Assembly: GCF_014673495.1 (NCBI RefSeq)
Contig: NZ_CP051006.1
Coordinates: 4,712,001-4,776,000 of the forward strand
Source of the DNA: Streptomyces griseofuscus
GTDB lineage: Bacteria > Actinomycetota > Actinomycetes > Streptomycetales > Streptomycetaceae
Direction: 5' to 3'
DNA length: 64,000 nucleotides
Of this stretch, positions 24,046 through 32,163 are shown piece by piece; the stretch's first letter is position 1; each line of letters begins with the position of its first letter. The position numbers and the translations under genes were made by a program. Below the pieces are notes generated by a model, which searched no databases, had not been told where the DNA came from, and was given only the letters and a program-made list of their open reading frames with translations.

Positions 24046-24539
24046 GCCTTCTTCAGCTTGAAGGACCACACGCCCTTGGTCGGGTTGGAGCCCATCTGGA
24101 TCACCAGCGTGTTGGAGTTGCCGCCGGTGCCGTACTGCTCGTTGAAGAACGCGTTGCCCGGCAGGGTGCGGTACGTCTCCTTGCTCAGGCTGGTGAAGGG
24201 GCGGCCGTTGACCAGCACGGCCCAGCCGGCGTCCGCGATCTTCGGGTCGACGCCGATCCGGACCGTCGAGTCCTCGCCGACCGAGATCGCCTTCGCGTCG
24301 CCGGTCTTCTTGGCGCACTCGGTCAGGGCCTTGGCGTCGAGCGCGTTGCCGTCGTTGTAGCAGACCGCCTCGGAGCTCACGGTGTCCCGGCCGACGGTGA
24401 TGGTCGCGGTGGGCGTCGGCTTGTCGCAGGCGGACAGGACGAGCAGTCCGGCGGCAACGGCGCCGGCGGCGGCGACGGCGCGGCGGCGCCGCGCGACGCG
24501 GTGTACTTCAGCGGCTTCGCCGCGGGGCAGCGTGGTCAT
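24042..24539 (-). CDS. DUF2771 lipoprotein
   Basis: A 165-residue secreted lipoprotein. The twin-arginine-like basic start (VARRRRAVAAAG) and hydrophobic stretch lead to the lipobox LSAC at about residue 37. The mature part is a compact domain of about 125 residues with two further cysteines (AVCYNDGN; LTECAKKTG) that could form a disulfide. ATG 24539 appears leaderless: TAATCT lies 7 nt upstream. It is first in the operon with mqnB and mqnD, yet there is no known enzymatic link; the conserved position suggests a membrane-associated role. Function unknown. Confidence 0.85.
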   Translation of the reverse strand: MTTLPRGEAAEVHRVARRRRAVAAAGAVAAGLLVLSACDKPTPTATITVGRDTVSSEAVCYNDGNALDAKALTECAKKTGDAKAISVGEDSTVRIGVDPKIADAGWAVLVNGRPFTSLSKETYRTLPGNAFFNEQYGTGGNSNTLVIQMGSNPTKGVWSFKLKKA

Positions 24540-24658
24540 GGTCGAAAGATTATCGGTCGCCCGGAGCCGTCCGCCCACGCGGGGTGCGGCGTGCCCGGTT
24601 CGTTACGCCAGTCGTGTCCGCGACAACCGAGGCGTGTCCGGTTTCGTCACGCCACCTG

Positions 24659-24738
24659 CCCCTTTACGCCATCGCCTCTTTACGTCATCGCCCCTTTGCG
24701 ACTTCGCCCCGCTACGGCTTCGCCCCTTCACGTCGGGG
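24659..24738. repeat. Five tandem copies of a 16-bp unit
   Basis: Units of exactly 16 bp (consensus CCCCTTTACGNCTTCG) run from 24659 to 24738 between the DUF2771 and MFS genes. Copies 1-4 are close; the fifth diverges at its end. Confidence 0.75.
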
Positions 24739-24745
24739 CGCCCGG

Positions 24746-26137
24746 TCACGCCACCCGGGCGCGGGGCCGGCCGCCGTACCGCGCGGAGGCGATCAGACCG
24801 CGCAGGGTGCTCAGCCAGCCCACCGCCACGAAGGCGGCGCCCGCCAGCAGCCCCACCGTGCCGTTGAGCGGCATCACGATGCCGACCGCGCCGCCGAACA
24901 CCCACGCCATCTGGAGCAGTGTCTCGGAGCGGGCGAAGGCCGAGCTGCGCACCAGCTCCGGCACATCCCGCTGGATCAGCGCGTCCAGCGCCAGCTTGGC
25001 CAGCGCCTGCGCGAACCCGGCGACCGCGGCCAGACAGGTCACCAGGACGGCCCCGAAGAACACCGCGGCCACGAGCGCCATGCCCAGCGCCGCCGCGACG
25101 ACGGTCACGATGATGATCTCCGGCGCCCGTGATCTCAGCCACGCCCCCACCGCCGTACCCAGCGCGTTGCCGGCGCCGGCCGCGACGCCCACCAGGCCCA
25201 GCGAGACCACCGCGCTCTGGTCGCCGAGCGGGTGCTCGCGCAGCAGGAAGGCGAGGAAGAAGATCAGGAAGCCGGACAGGCAGCGCAGGGCCGCGTTGGC
25301 GCCGAGGGCGTGGGTCACGGCGGGCCCGACCGTGCGCAGCCCGGGCCGCTTCACCTTGGTCCTCGGCAGCCGTGTCTCGTCGGCGGCGAGCAGCGCCACC
25401 GCCTCACCGCGGGCCGAGTCCACCTTGGGCGGCAGCGAGAAGGACAGCGCCGTGCCCCCCACGAAGATCACGAAGGCGCCGTAGAGCGGCCAGGGATCGC
25501 CGAGCCGGTGCAGCCCCGCCGCGATCGGCGCGGCCACCCCGGTGGCCAGCAGCCCGGCCAGGGTCACCCGGGAGTTGGCCTTCACCAGCGAGAACAGCGG
25601 CGGCAGCAGCCGCGGTACGACGGCGCTGCGCACCACGCCGTACGCCTTGGACGCCACCAGCACGCCCAGCGCCGCGGGATACAGCTCCAGGCTCCCGGTC
25701 GCCACCGCGCCCGAGATCAGCAGGGCGAGCAGCGCCCGCGCCAGCATGGCCGCCGCCATCGCGGCCCGGCGCCCGTGCGGGAGCCGGTCGAGCAGCGGGC
25801 CGATGACCGGGGCGAGGACGGTGAACGGCGCCATGGTGATCGCCAGATACAGCGCGACCCGCCCGCGCGCCTCGTCGGTCGGCACGGAGAAGAAGACGGT
25901 GGAGGCGAGGGCCACGGTGATCATGACGTCTCCGGCGCCGTTCACCGCGTGCAGCTCGATCAGCTTGCCGAGGCCCGACTCGCCCGCGCCGTGCGCGTGG
26001 GTGACCCGGCGGATGCCGCGCGCGGCACCGGTGACGGGGAGGTGCAGGGCACGCCCGACGGACCGGGCGGCACCGCCCACCCGGCGCGTACCGCCACCCC
26101 GAACCCCACTCCTGTCCGCGGTTGCCACGAGGTTCAT
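24746..26137 (-). CDS. MFS transporter
   Basis: A 463-residue major facilitator with about 12 hydrophobic helices after a basic, glycine-rich N-terminal tail of about 55 residues. Characteristic loops include LAPVIGPLLDRLPHGRR (the motif-A position between helices 2 and 3) and FARSETLLQMAWVFGGAVGI. The substrate is unknown; the subgroup is common in actinobacteria. The start ATG 26137 has only a weak GGGG upstream. It lies upstream of, and on the same strand as, the mqn operon but is separated from it by the 16-bp repeats, so it is probably an independent unit. It is divergent from the DUF3027 gene. Confidence 0.85.
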   Translation of the reverse strand: MNLVATADRSGVRGGGTRRVGGAARSVGRALHLPVTGAARGIRRVTHAHGAGESGLGKLIELHAVNGAGDVMITVALASTVFFSVPTDEARGRVALYLAITMAPFTVLAPVIGPLLDRLPHGRRAAMAAAMLARALLALLISGAVATGSLELYPAALGVLVASKAYGVVRSAVVPRLLPPLFSLVKANSRVTLAGLLATGVAAPIAAGLHRLGDPWPLYGAFVIFVGGTALSFSLPPKVDSARGEAVALLAADETRLPRTKVKRPGLRTVGPAVTHALGANAALRCLSGFLIFFLAFLLREHPLGDQSAVVSLGLVGVAAGAGNALGTAVGAWLRSRAPEIIIVTVVAAALGMALVAAVFFGAVLVTCLAAVAGFAQALAKLALDALIQRDVPELVRSSAFARSETLLQMAWVFGGAVGIVMPLNGTVGLLAGAAFVAVGWLSTLRGLIASARYGGRPRARVA

Positions 26138-26425
26138 AGTGCCCCGAGATGCCGCCGGATAGTGCGGATACGGCACGTATGGCGGCGAACCGCGCCCGCC
26201 GAGGGGGCGGGAGGAGCGGGTGAAGTGGGGGAGAATGCCGTCGAGCGGCAATGAATCCTGTTCGGTGTAGCGTGCGTATCTCAGCCATAACGCAGAATGG
26301 ATGGCAGAGGTGCGCCCGAGCGCGCGGATGATGCAGACGTCGATGCGGTCCTGAGGTCCGCTCCGTCGGCCAACCCGCCTAAGGCAGCCGCCTTGACGAG
26401 ACGGCGTAGGAGAGAAGCGATACCT
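26138..26425. other. Intergenic region between divergent MFS and DUF3027 genes
   Basis: This 288-bp stretch is less GC-rich than the neighbouring genes (26240-26400) and probably holds both promoters. An open in-frame extension of DUF3027 back to ATG 26297 has non-coding-like third positions and no ribosome site. I recognise no RNA motif or operator. Confidence 0.4.
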
Positions 26426-27352
26426 GTGAGCGCAGCGACAACGCGAAGCCGCACCCCCGACCGCCTGTGCGCCGAGGCGGTCGACCTCGCCCGTGCCGCC
26501 GCGGAGGAGGCAGCCGCGCCCGGTGTGGTCGGCGAGCACTCCGGCCTCGTCTCCGAGGGCGACCGCGTTGTCACGCACTTCTTCGAGTGCAAGGAACTGG
26601 GCTACCGGGGCTGGCGCTGGGCCGTGACCGTGGCCCGCGCCTCCCGTGCCAAGGTCGTCACCCTGGACGAGGTGGTGCTGCTCCCCGGCCCCGACGCGCT
26701 GCTCGCGCCGGAGTGGGTGCCGTGGAGCGAGCGGCTGCGCCCGGGTGACCTCGGGCCCGGCGATCTGCTCCCCACCGACCAGGACGACCTGCGCCTCGAA
26801 CCTGGCTACACCGGCGAGGACCAGCCGCCGGCCGACTCCCCGGTGTCCGAGGAGATGGCGGAGCTGGCGGAGGCCGAGGACGCGGACGTGAGTCCGGGCA
26901 CGCCGGCCGTCCAGCCGACGGTGCCCACGCGCGGCTCCATCGCCTCGGTGGCCGAGGAACTGGGCCTGCGCAGGGCGCGTGTGCTGTCCCGTTACGGCCT
27001 GCACAGCGCGGCCGACCGCTGGGAGGAGGCCTTCGGTCCGAAGACGCCGATGGCCCAGGCGGCCCCGGCCACCTGTCTGACCTGCGGCTTCCTCGCGCCC
27101 ATCGGTGGCTCGCTGGGCCAGGCGTTCGGTGTGTGCGCCAATGAGTTCGCCCCGGCGGACGGCCGGGTGGTCTCCCTCGCCTACGGCTGCGGCGCCCACT
27201 CCGAGGCGGCGGTCATGCCCAAGCCCCCGCAGCCGGCCCCGCCGGTCATCGACGAGACCCGGGTGGAGCCCTTCCCGCTGCACCCCGCCCGCGACTCCGG
27301 CTCGGTCCCGGAGACGACGGACGAGGAGACGGCGGAACTGGGCCACTCGTGA
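26426..27352 (+). CDS. DUF3027 domain-containing protein
   Basis: A 308-residue actinobacterial protein. The N-terminal half (LCAEAVDLARAAAEEAAAPG; HFFECKELGYRGWRWAVTVA) is the DUF3027 core. An acidic linker (about 135-165) follows. The C-terminal part carries four cysteines (TCLTCGFLAP; FGVCANEFAP; LAYGCGAHSEA), a possible zinc site. GTG 26426 has GGAGAGAAG at good distance and is preferred over the in-frame ATG 26297. The stop overlaps the GNAT start (GTGA). Function unknown; the pattern suggests a soluble metal-binding protein. Confidence 0.87.
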   Translation: MSAATTRSRTPDRLCAEAVDLARAAAEEAAAPGVVGEHSGLVSEGDRVVTHFFECKELGYRGWRWAVTVARASRAKVVTLDEVVLLPGPDALLAPEWVPWSERLRPGDLGPGDLLPTDQDDLRLEPGYTGEDQPPADSPVSEEMAELAEAEDADVSPGTPAVQPTVPTRGSIASVAEELGLRRARVLSRYGLHSAADRWEEAFGPKTPMAQAAPATCLTCGFLAPIGGSLGQAFGVCANEFAPADGRVVSLAYGCGAHSEAAVMPKPPQPAPPVIDETRVEPFPLHPARDSGSVPETTDEETAELGHS

Positions 27353-27816
27353 CCCCGGTCCGCCTCGCGCGGGACGCGAATCTCCCCGGGTTCCTCGCCC
27401 TGGCGGCCGAGGTGGAGCACTGGTTCGGCCCGATGGTGGACGACCCCGGTTTCACCGAGGCCGTGCGGCGGAGCATCGGCCGCGGCACGGCGCTGGTGGC
27501 CCAGGCCGCGTCCGGGGATCTCCTGGGCGCCCTCCTCTTCGGCGGCAACCCCCCTGCGCAAAAGGTGCACTGGCTGGCCGTCACCGAGCGGGCCCGGGGC
27601 GGGGGCGTGGGCCGCGCGCTGCTGGCCGACGCGCTCGCTCGCTTCGTCCGCCCTCCGGCCGCCATCGAGGTCGTCACCTTCGGCCCGGACCACTCCGGCG
27701 CGGCTTCGAGCGGCGCCCGCGCCTTCTACGAGCGACTGGACTTCACCCCGGCCGAACCGACGGACCCTGGGCCGGAGGGCGGTTCTCGCCAGGTGTACCG
27801 CAGGGTGCTGGCCTGA
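27349..27816 (+). CDS. GNAT family N-acetyltransferase
   Basis: A 155-residue single-domain acetyltransferase. The acetyl-CoA loop is AVTERARGGGVGRALLADAL (motif A), and the final strand-helix is ARAFYERLDFTPAE. The N-terminus (VRLARDANLPGFLALAAEVE) is typical. The acceptor is unknown. GTG 27349 overlaps the DUF3027 stop by four bases, so the two are translationally coupled and probably part of one operon. Confidence 0.88.
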   Translation: MTPVRLARDANLPGFLALAAEVEHWFGPMVDDPGFTEAVRRSIGRGTALVAQAASGDLLGALLFGGNPPAQKVHWLAVTERARGGGVGRALLADALARFVRPPAAIEVVTFGPDHSGAASSGARAFYERLDFTPAEPTDPGPEGGSRQVYRRVLA

Positions 27817-27938
27817 CGGTCCCTCGCATCGTGTCCGGCCGCTGTGCCGCTGTGCAGTCGGGTCGGGTGGGCGGGCAAGAAATCGGGATGTCGGCGACGC
27901 GCTGTACCTTCTTCCTCACGTCGACGAGGAGTGTGAAC

Positions 27939-30900
27939 GTGAGCAGCAAGTACGTGCGGCCGGCGGCCGAGGGTGCCGATCCCTTCGGGACGGCCCGGCT
28001 GCGTCGCGGTGTCATCGACGCCTGGGCCACCAGCCCCGCCCGCTTCCGCGAGGACGCCAACGCCGAGGAGGACCTCGTCCTGGGCGGCTACCGGGACCGC
28101 CTGGTGATCGAGCTGGCGCAGAACGCCGCCGACGCCGCCGCCCGCGCCCGGGTGCCGGGCCGCCTGCGCCTCACCCTCCGCGACGGCGTGCTGATCGCGG
28201 CCAACACCGGCGCCCCCCTGGACGCGACCGGCGTCGAGTCGCTGTCCACGCTGCGCGCCTCCGCCAAGCGCGACGCCGACTCCACGCACGGCTCCGTCGG
28301 CCGCTTCGGCGTCGGTTTCGCCGCCGTCCTCTCGGTCACCGACGAGCCCGCCCTCGTCGGCCGGCACGGCGGCGTCCGCTGGTCCCTCGCCGAGGCCCGC
28401 GAGCTGGCCGCCGACACCGCCCGGCACAGCCCCGGACTCGGCGACGAGGTCCGGCGCCGCGCGGGCCATGTCCCGCTGCTCCGGCTGCCCTTCGCCGCCG
28501 AGGGCACCGCCCCCGACCCGTACGACACCGCCGTCATCCTGCCGCTGCGCGACGCGGCCGCCGCCGACCTCGCCGAGCGCCTGCTGGACGCCGTGGACGA
28601 CGCGCTCCTCCTCACCCTCCCGGGTCTCGACGAGGTCGTCATCGAGGTCGGCGACGCCGCGCCCCGCACCCTGCGCCGGCGGACCGAGGGCGCCGTCACC
28701 GTCGTCGAGGACTCACGGGAGGGCACCACCCGCTGGCGTACCGCCTCCGCGCACGGGCCGCTGGACCCGGAACTGCTCGCCGACCGCCCGGTGGAGGAGC
28801 GGCTGCGACCCCACTGGTCGGTGACCTGGGCCGTGCCGACCGACGAGCAGGGGCGCCCGGTGCGGCCCCGCACGTCCCCCGTCGTGCACGCCCCCACCCC
28901 CAGCGACGAACCCCTCGGCGTGCCCGCCCTCCTCATCGCCTCCTTCCCGCTCGACACCACCCGCCGGCACACCGCGCCCGGCCCGCTCACCGACTTCCTG
29001 GTGCGGCGCGCGGCCGACGTGTACACCGAACTCCTCGCCGGCTGGCGCCCGGTGACCGAGGCAGCCGTCGACCTCGTACCCGGGCCGCTGGGCAAGGGCG
29101 AGCTGGACGGCGCGCTGCGCCAGGCCCTCCTGGAGCGGCTGCCGCGCACCGCGTTCCTGCCGCCCGCGCTGCCCGGCGACGGCGGCGAGGACGAGCTGCC
29201 CGAGGCGCTGCGGCCCCGGGACGCGGAGATCGTGGAGGGCGCCGGTGCCGAGACCGTGCGGGTGCTCGCCGAGGTGCTGCCCACCCTGCTGCCCGCCGGT
29301 CTGGAGCGCCGCGCCGAGCTGCGCACCCTCGGGGTCGCCCGGCTCCCGCTCGCCGACGCCGTGGACCGGCTCGCGGGCCTGGAGAAGGACCCCGAGTGGT
29401 GGTGGCGGCTCTACGACAGCCTCGCGGGCGTGGACGTGGAGCGGCTCTCCGGACTCCCGGTACCGCTCGCGGACGGGCGTACCACCATTGGCCCCCGCCA
29501 GGTGCTGCTGCCCACTCCCGACGGCCCTCGGATCGACGCGGACGTGCTCGCCCGGCTCGGCCTGAAGGTCGCTCACGAGGACGCCGCCCACCCGCTGCTG
29601 GAGAAGCTGGGCGCGCTGCCCGCCACCCCGCGCGCGGTGCTCACCACCCCCCAGGTGCGGGCCGCCGTCGCCGCCTCCCTGGACGACGGGGGCGCCCTCG
29701 GCTGGGAGGAGGACGCGCCCGACGCGGAGGAACTCGCCGACACCGTCCTCGCTCTGGTCCGGGACGCCGGCCTGGAGCCCGGTGACGAGCCCTGGCTCGG
29801 CGCCCTCGCGCTGCCCGACGAGGACGGCGAACTCGCCCCCGCGGGCGAGCTGGTGTTCCCCGGGAGCCCCTTCGCCCGGGTGATCCGCGAGGACGAACTG
29901 GCGGCGGTCGACCCGGAGTTGGCGGACAAGTGGGGCGAACAGCCGCTGGCCGCCTGCGGGGTGCTCGCCACCTTCGCACTGGTCCGTGCCACCGATGTCG
30001 TCCTCGACCCGGACGAACTGGAGCCCCGCGAGGGCGACTTCGCCGAGCCGGACGACGCCGGACTGCTGGACGCAGTGGACGTGTGGTGCGAGGACATCCT
30101 CGACCGCTTCCCGGACAGCCCGGTCCCCCCGGTCGCCACCGAACTCGTCGCCGTCCGCGACCTCGACCTCGTGGACGACGACCACTGGCCCGAGGCCCTC
30201 ACCCTGCTCGCCCGCCCGCCGCTGCGCGACGCCCTCACCCAGCCGGTGCGCGTCCTGCTGCCCGACGGCACCCATGAGGTCGTACGGCCGTACACCGCCT
30301 GGTGGCTGCGCGGGCACCCGGTGCTGGACGGCCGCCGCCCCGCGGGCCTTCTCGCGGCCGGCGGCGACCCGCTGCTGCGCGGCCTGTACGACGAGGCCGA
30401 CGCCACCGGTTTCGAGGACGAACAGGTGCTGCGCGCCCTCGGCGTACGGACCTCGGTCGGCGCCCTGCTGGCCGAGCCCGGCGGCGCCGCCGAACTCCTG
30501 GACCGGCTCGCCGACCCGGAACGCCCGGTCATCGGCGCCCAACTGCACGGTCTGTACGGTGCGTTGGCCGACATCGACCCGGAACAGGTGACCCTGCCGG
30601 ACGAGTTGCGGGCCGTGACCGACGGGCGGGTGACGGTGGTGGACGCCGCCGACGCCGTGGTCGTCGACTCCCCGGACCTGCTGCCCTTCACGTCCGGTGT
30701 GCCCCTGCTGCCCGTACGGCCGTCCCGCGCAGCCGAGTTGGCCGAGCTGTTCCAGGTGCGGCGGCTGAGCGAGTCCGTCACCGGCGAGGTGCACTCCGAG
30801 GGCGCCGAGCACGACGTGCCGGACTCGGTGCGGATGCTCCTCGGCCCGCGCACACCCGAGACGTACGTCGAGCACGACGAACTGGTCGTGGACGGCGTGG

Positions 30901-31073
30901 AGATCGACTGGCGGCTCACCGACGACGGGGTGCTGCACGCGGCCACCCTGGAGGGCGTCGCCGCCGGACTCGCCTGGGCGGCCCGGCAGTGGCCGCGTCG
31001 CTTCGAGGTCGCCGCCCTGCTGGAGGACCCGTCCCGGACGGCGGAACTGGCCCGGGACCGCTGGTTCGACTGA
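27939..31073 (+). CDS. Large sacsin/Hsp90-like ATPase
   Basis: A 1044-residue protein. Residues 30-200 form a GHKL (Hsp90/sacsin-type) ATP-binding domain: the N-box VIELAQNAADAA with the Mg-binding asparagine, a G1-like DGVLIAANTGAPLD, and the lid region GSVGRFGVGFAAVL. The remaining 800 residues have no domain I can name; they are leucine- and acid-rich with sacsin-repeat-like character. There is no signal peptide. GTG 27939 is preferred because GAGGAG lies 7 nt upstream; GTG 27933 is too close. Annotated relatives are called molecular chaperone Hsp90 or sacsin N-terminal ATP-binding-like; a chaperone or ATP-driven switch role is inferred. Not demonstrably part of a defence system here. Confidence 0.85.
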   Translation: MSSKYVRPAAEGADPFGTARLRRGVIDAWATSPARFREDANAEEDLVLGGYRDRLVIELAQNAADAAARARVPGRLRLTLRDGVLIAANTGAPLDATGVESLSTLRASAKRDADSTHGSVGRFGVGFAAVLSVTDEPALVGRHGGVRWSLAEARELAADTARHSPGLGDEVRRRAGHVPLLRLPFAAEGTAPDPYDTAVILPLRDAAAADLAERLLDAVDDALLLTLPGLDEVVIEVGDAAPRTLRRRTEGAVTVVEDSREGTTRWRTASAHGPLDPELLADRPVEERLRPHWSVTWAVPTDEQGRPVRPRTSPVVHAPTPSDEPLGVPALLIASFPLDTTRRHTAPGPLTDFLVRRAADVYTELLAGWRPVTEAAVDLVPGPLGKGELDGALRQALLERLPRTAFLPPALPGDGGEDELPEALRPRDAEIVEGAGAETVRVLAEVLPTLLPAGLERRAELRTLGVARLPLADAVDRLAGLEKDPEWWWRLYDSLAGVDVERLSGLPVPLADGRTTIGPRQVLLPTPDGPRIDADVLARLGLKVAHEDAAHPLLEKLGALPATPRAVLTTPQVRAAVAASLDDGGALGWEEDAPDAEELADTVLALVRDAGLEPGDEPWLGALALPDEDGELAPAGELVFPGSPFARVIREDELAAVDPELADKWGEQPLAACGVLATFALVRATDVVLDPDELEPREGDFAEPDDAGLLDAVDVWCEDILDRFPDSPVPPVATELVAVRDLDLVDDDHWPEALTLLARPPLRDALTQPVRVLLPDGTHEVVRPYTAWWLRGHPVLDGRRPAGLLAAGGDPLLRGLYDEADATGFEDEQVLRALGVRTSVGALLAEPGGAAELLDRLADPERPVIGAQLHGLYGALADIDPEQVTLPDELRAVTDGRVTVVDAADAVVVDSPDLLPFTSGVPLLPVRPSRAAELAELFQVRRLSESVTGEVHSEGAEHDVPDSVRMLLGPRTPETYVEHDELVVDGVEIDWRLTDDGVLHAATLEGVAAGLAWAARQWPRRFEVAALLEDPSRTAELARDRWFD

Positions 31074-31153
31074 CCTCCGGACGTCTCCTGGCTCCCCTGC
31101 CCACCGGACGTTCCTGCTCTCCAGGCGTCTCTCACGAAATCCACAAGTTCCGT

Positions 31154-31180
31154 ACAACCGTTCCCTTGCGTGCGGCGTCT
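31154..31180 (+). promoter_or_regulatory. ECF-sigma-type promoter for secreted protein
   Basis: ACAACC (31154-31159) and CGTCT (31176-31180) are separated by 16 nt, the AAC / CGTC pattern of extracytoplasmic-function sigma promoters. It would give a leader of about 45 nt with an AGGGGAA ribosome site before ATG 31234. Confidence 0.5.
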
Positions 31181-31233
31181 GATCTTCCGGAGTCGTCCGA
31201 CTCCCGTCTACTTCGTACGCAGGGGAACCGCAC

Positions 31234-32151
31234 ATGCGTATTCGTGCCACCGTGGCCGCCGTCTCCGGCGCCCTGGCCCTCTCCGCCCTCGCCCTGCCCG
31301 CGGCGCACGCCGCCGGGCAGGAGCGGGTGCCCGCGGGGAACTCCGCGAGCAGGGTCGCCCACGCCGCCCAGCACCCGGGCCGCGCGACCTTCGCCGTCGC
31401 CGCCTCGGGCACGCCCTACAAGCTGAACGCCACCTTCTCCGCCGTGAAGGTGAACAACGGCAAGAACATCGCCGCCGGTACCACCAACCTCGTCAAGGTG
31501 CCCGTCTCCTTCACGCTGACGCACGGCACCGAGGTCAACATCCACGCCAAGGACTTCGTCGCGGCCATCGAGCTGTACCGCGGCGCCTCCTTCGACGACT
31601 CGATCTTCTACTTCGACAGCGCGGTCTCGACCTGCACGGACACCTCCACGACGGTGGCCTCCTGCAAGTCCACCGTGCCCGTCGACCCGACCGAGCTGCT
31701 CAGCGAGGACGCCGGCGCCTGGAAGGCCGCCGCCTACGCCGTCGCGTTCAACGGCCAGAACCCCACCAAGCCGGCCGACATGACCAAGGTGGGCGTGGCC
31801 GTCAAGGACCCGACCAACTCCTACAACCTCCAGCGCTGGGCGACCCTGAACACAGACGCCGCCCCGGAGCCGGTGAAGAAGGGCAAGACCGTCACGGTCT
31901 CCGGCAAGCTGGCCCGCGCCGACTGGGAGGACGGCAAGTACCACGGCTACGCCAACCAGCCGGTCAAGCTCCAGTTCCGCAAGAGCGGCTCCAGCACCTA
32001 CACCACGCTGAAGACCGTCAAGACGAACTCCACGGGCAACCTGAAGACCACGACCACCGCCACGGTCGACGGCTACTTCCGCTACGCCTTCGCGGGCACC
32101 ACGACCACCCCGGCGACCACCGCCACGGGTGACTACGTCGACGTGAAGTAG
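31234..32151 (+). CDS. Secreted protein with beta-sandwich C-terminus
   Basis: A 305-residue exported protein. A Sec-type signal peptide covers residues 1-27 (ALALSALALPAAHAA). A propeptide-like segment follows to about 50. Residues 55-205 form a beta-rich domain with one likely disulfide (STCTDTSTTVASCKST). Residues 210-305 look like an Ig/transthyretin-like fold (KTVTVSGKLARADW; QPVKLQFRKSGSS) ending without an anchor, so the protein should be released. Function unknown; the fold pattern recalls carbohydrate-binding or structural exoproteins. A likely ECF promoter lies 50-80 nt upstream. It converges on the P-type ATPase gene. Confidence 0.83.
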   Translation: MRIRATVAAVSGALALSALALPAAHAAGQERVPAGNSASRVAHAAQHPGRATFAVAASGTPYKLNATFSAVKVNNGKNIAAGTTNLVKVPVSFTLTHGTEVNIHAKDFVAAIELYRGASFDDSIFYFDSAVSTCTDTSTTVASCKSTVPVDPTELLSEDAGAWKAAAYAVAFNGQNPTKPADMTKVGVAVKDPTNSYNLQRWATLNTDAAPEPVKKGKTVTVSGKLARADWEDGKYHGYANQPVKLQFRKSGSSTYTTLKTVKTNSTGNLKTTTTATVDGYFRYAFAGTTTTPATTATGDYVDVK

Positions 32152-32163
32152 GCAGGGCCCCCG

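Noticed and set aside
26297..26425. N-terminal extension of the DUF3027 protein back to ATG 26297
   Set aside because: Third codon positions there are not GC-biased, no ribosome site precedes the ATG, and GTG 26426 has a strong one.
27939..31073. Anti-phage system built on the sacsin-like ATPase
   Set aside because: Neighbours are conserved DUF3027 and GNAT genes and a secreted protein; there is no nuclease, helicase or methylase partner next to it.
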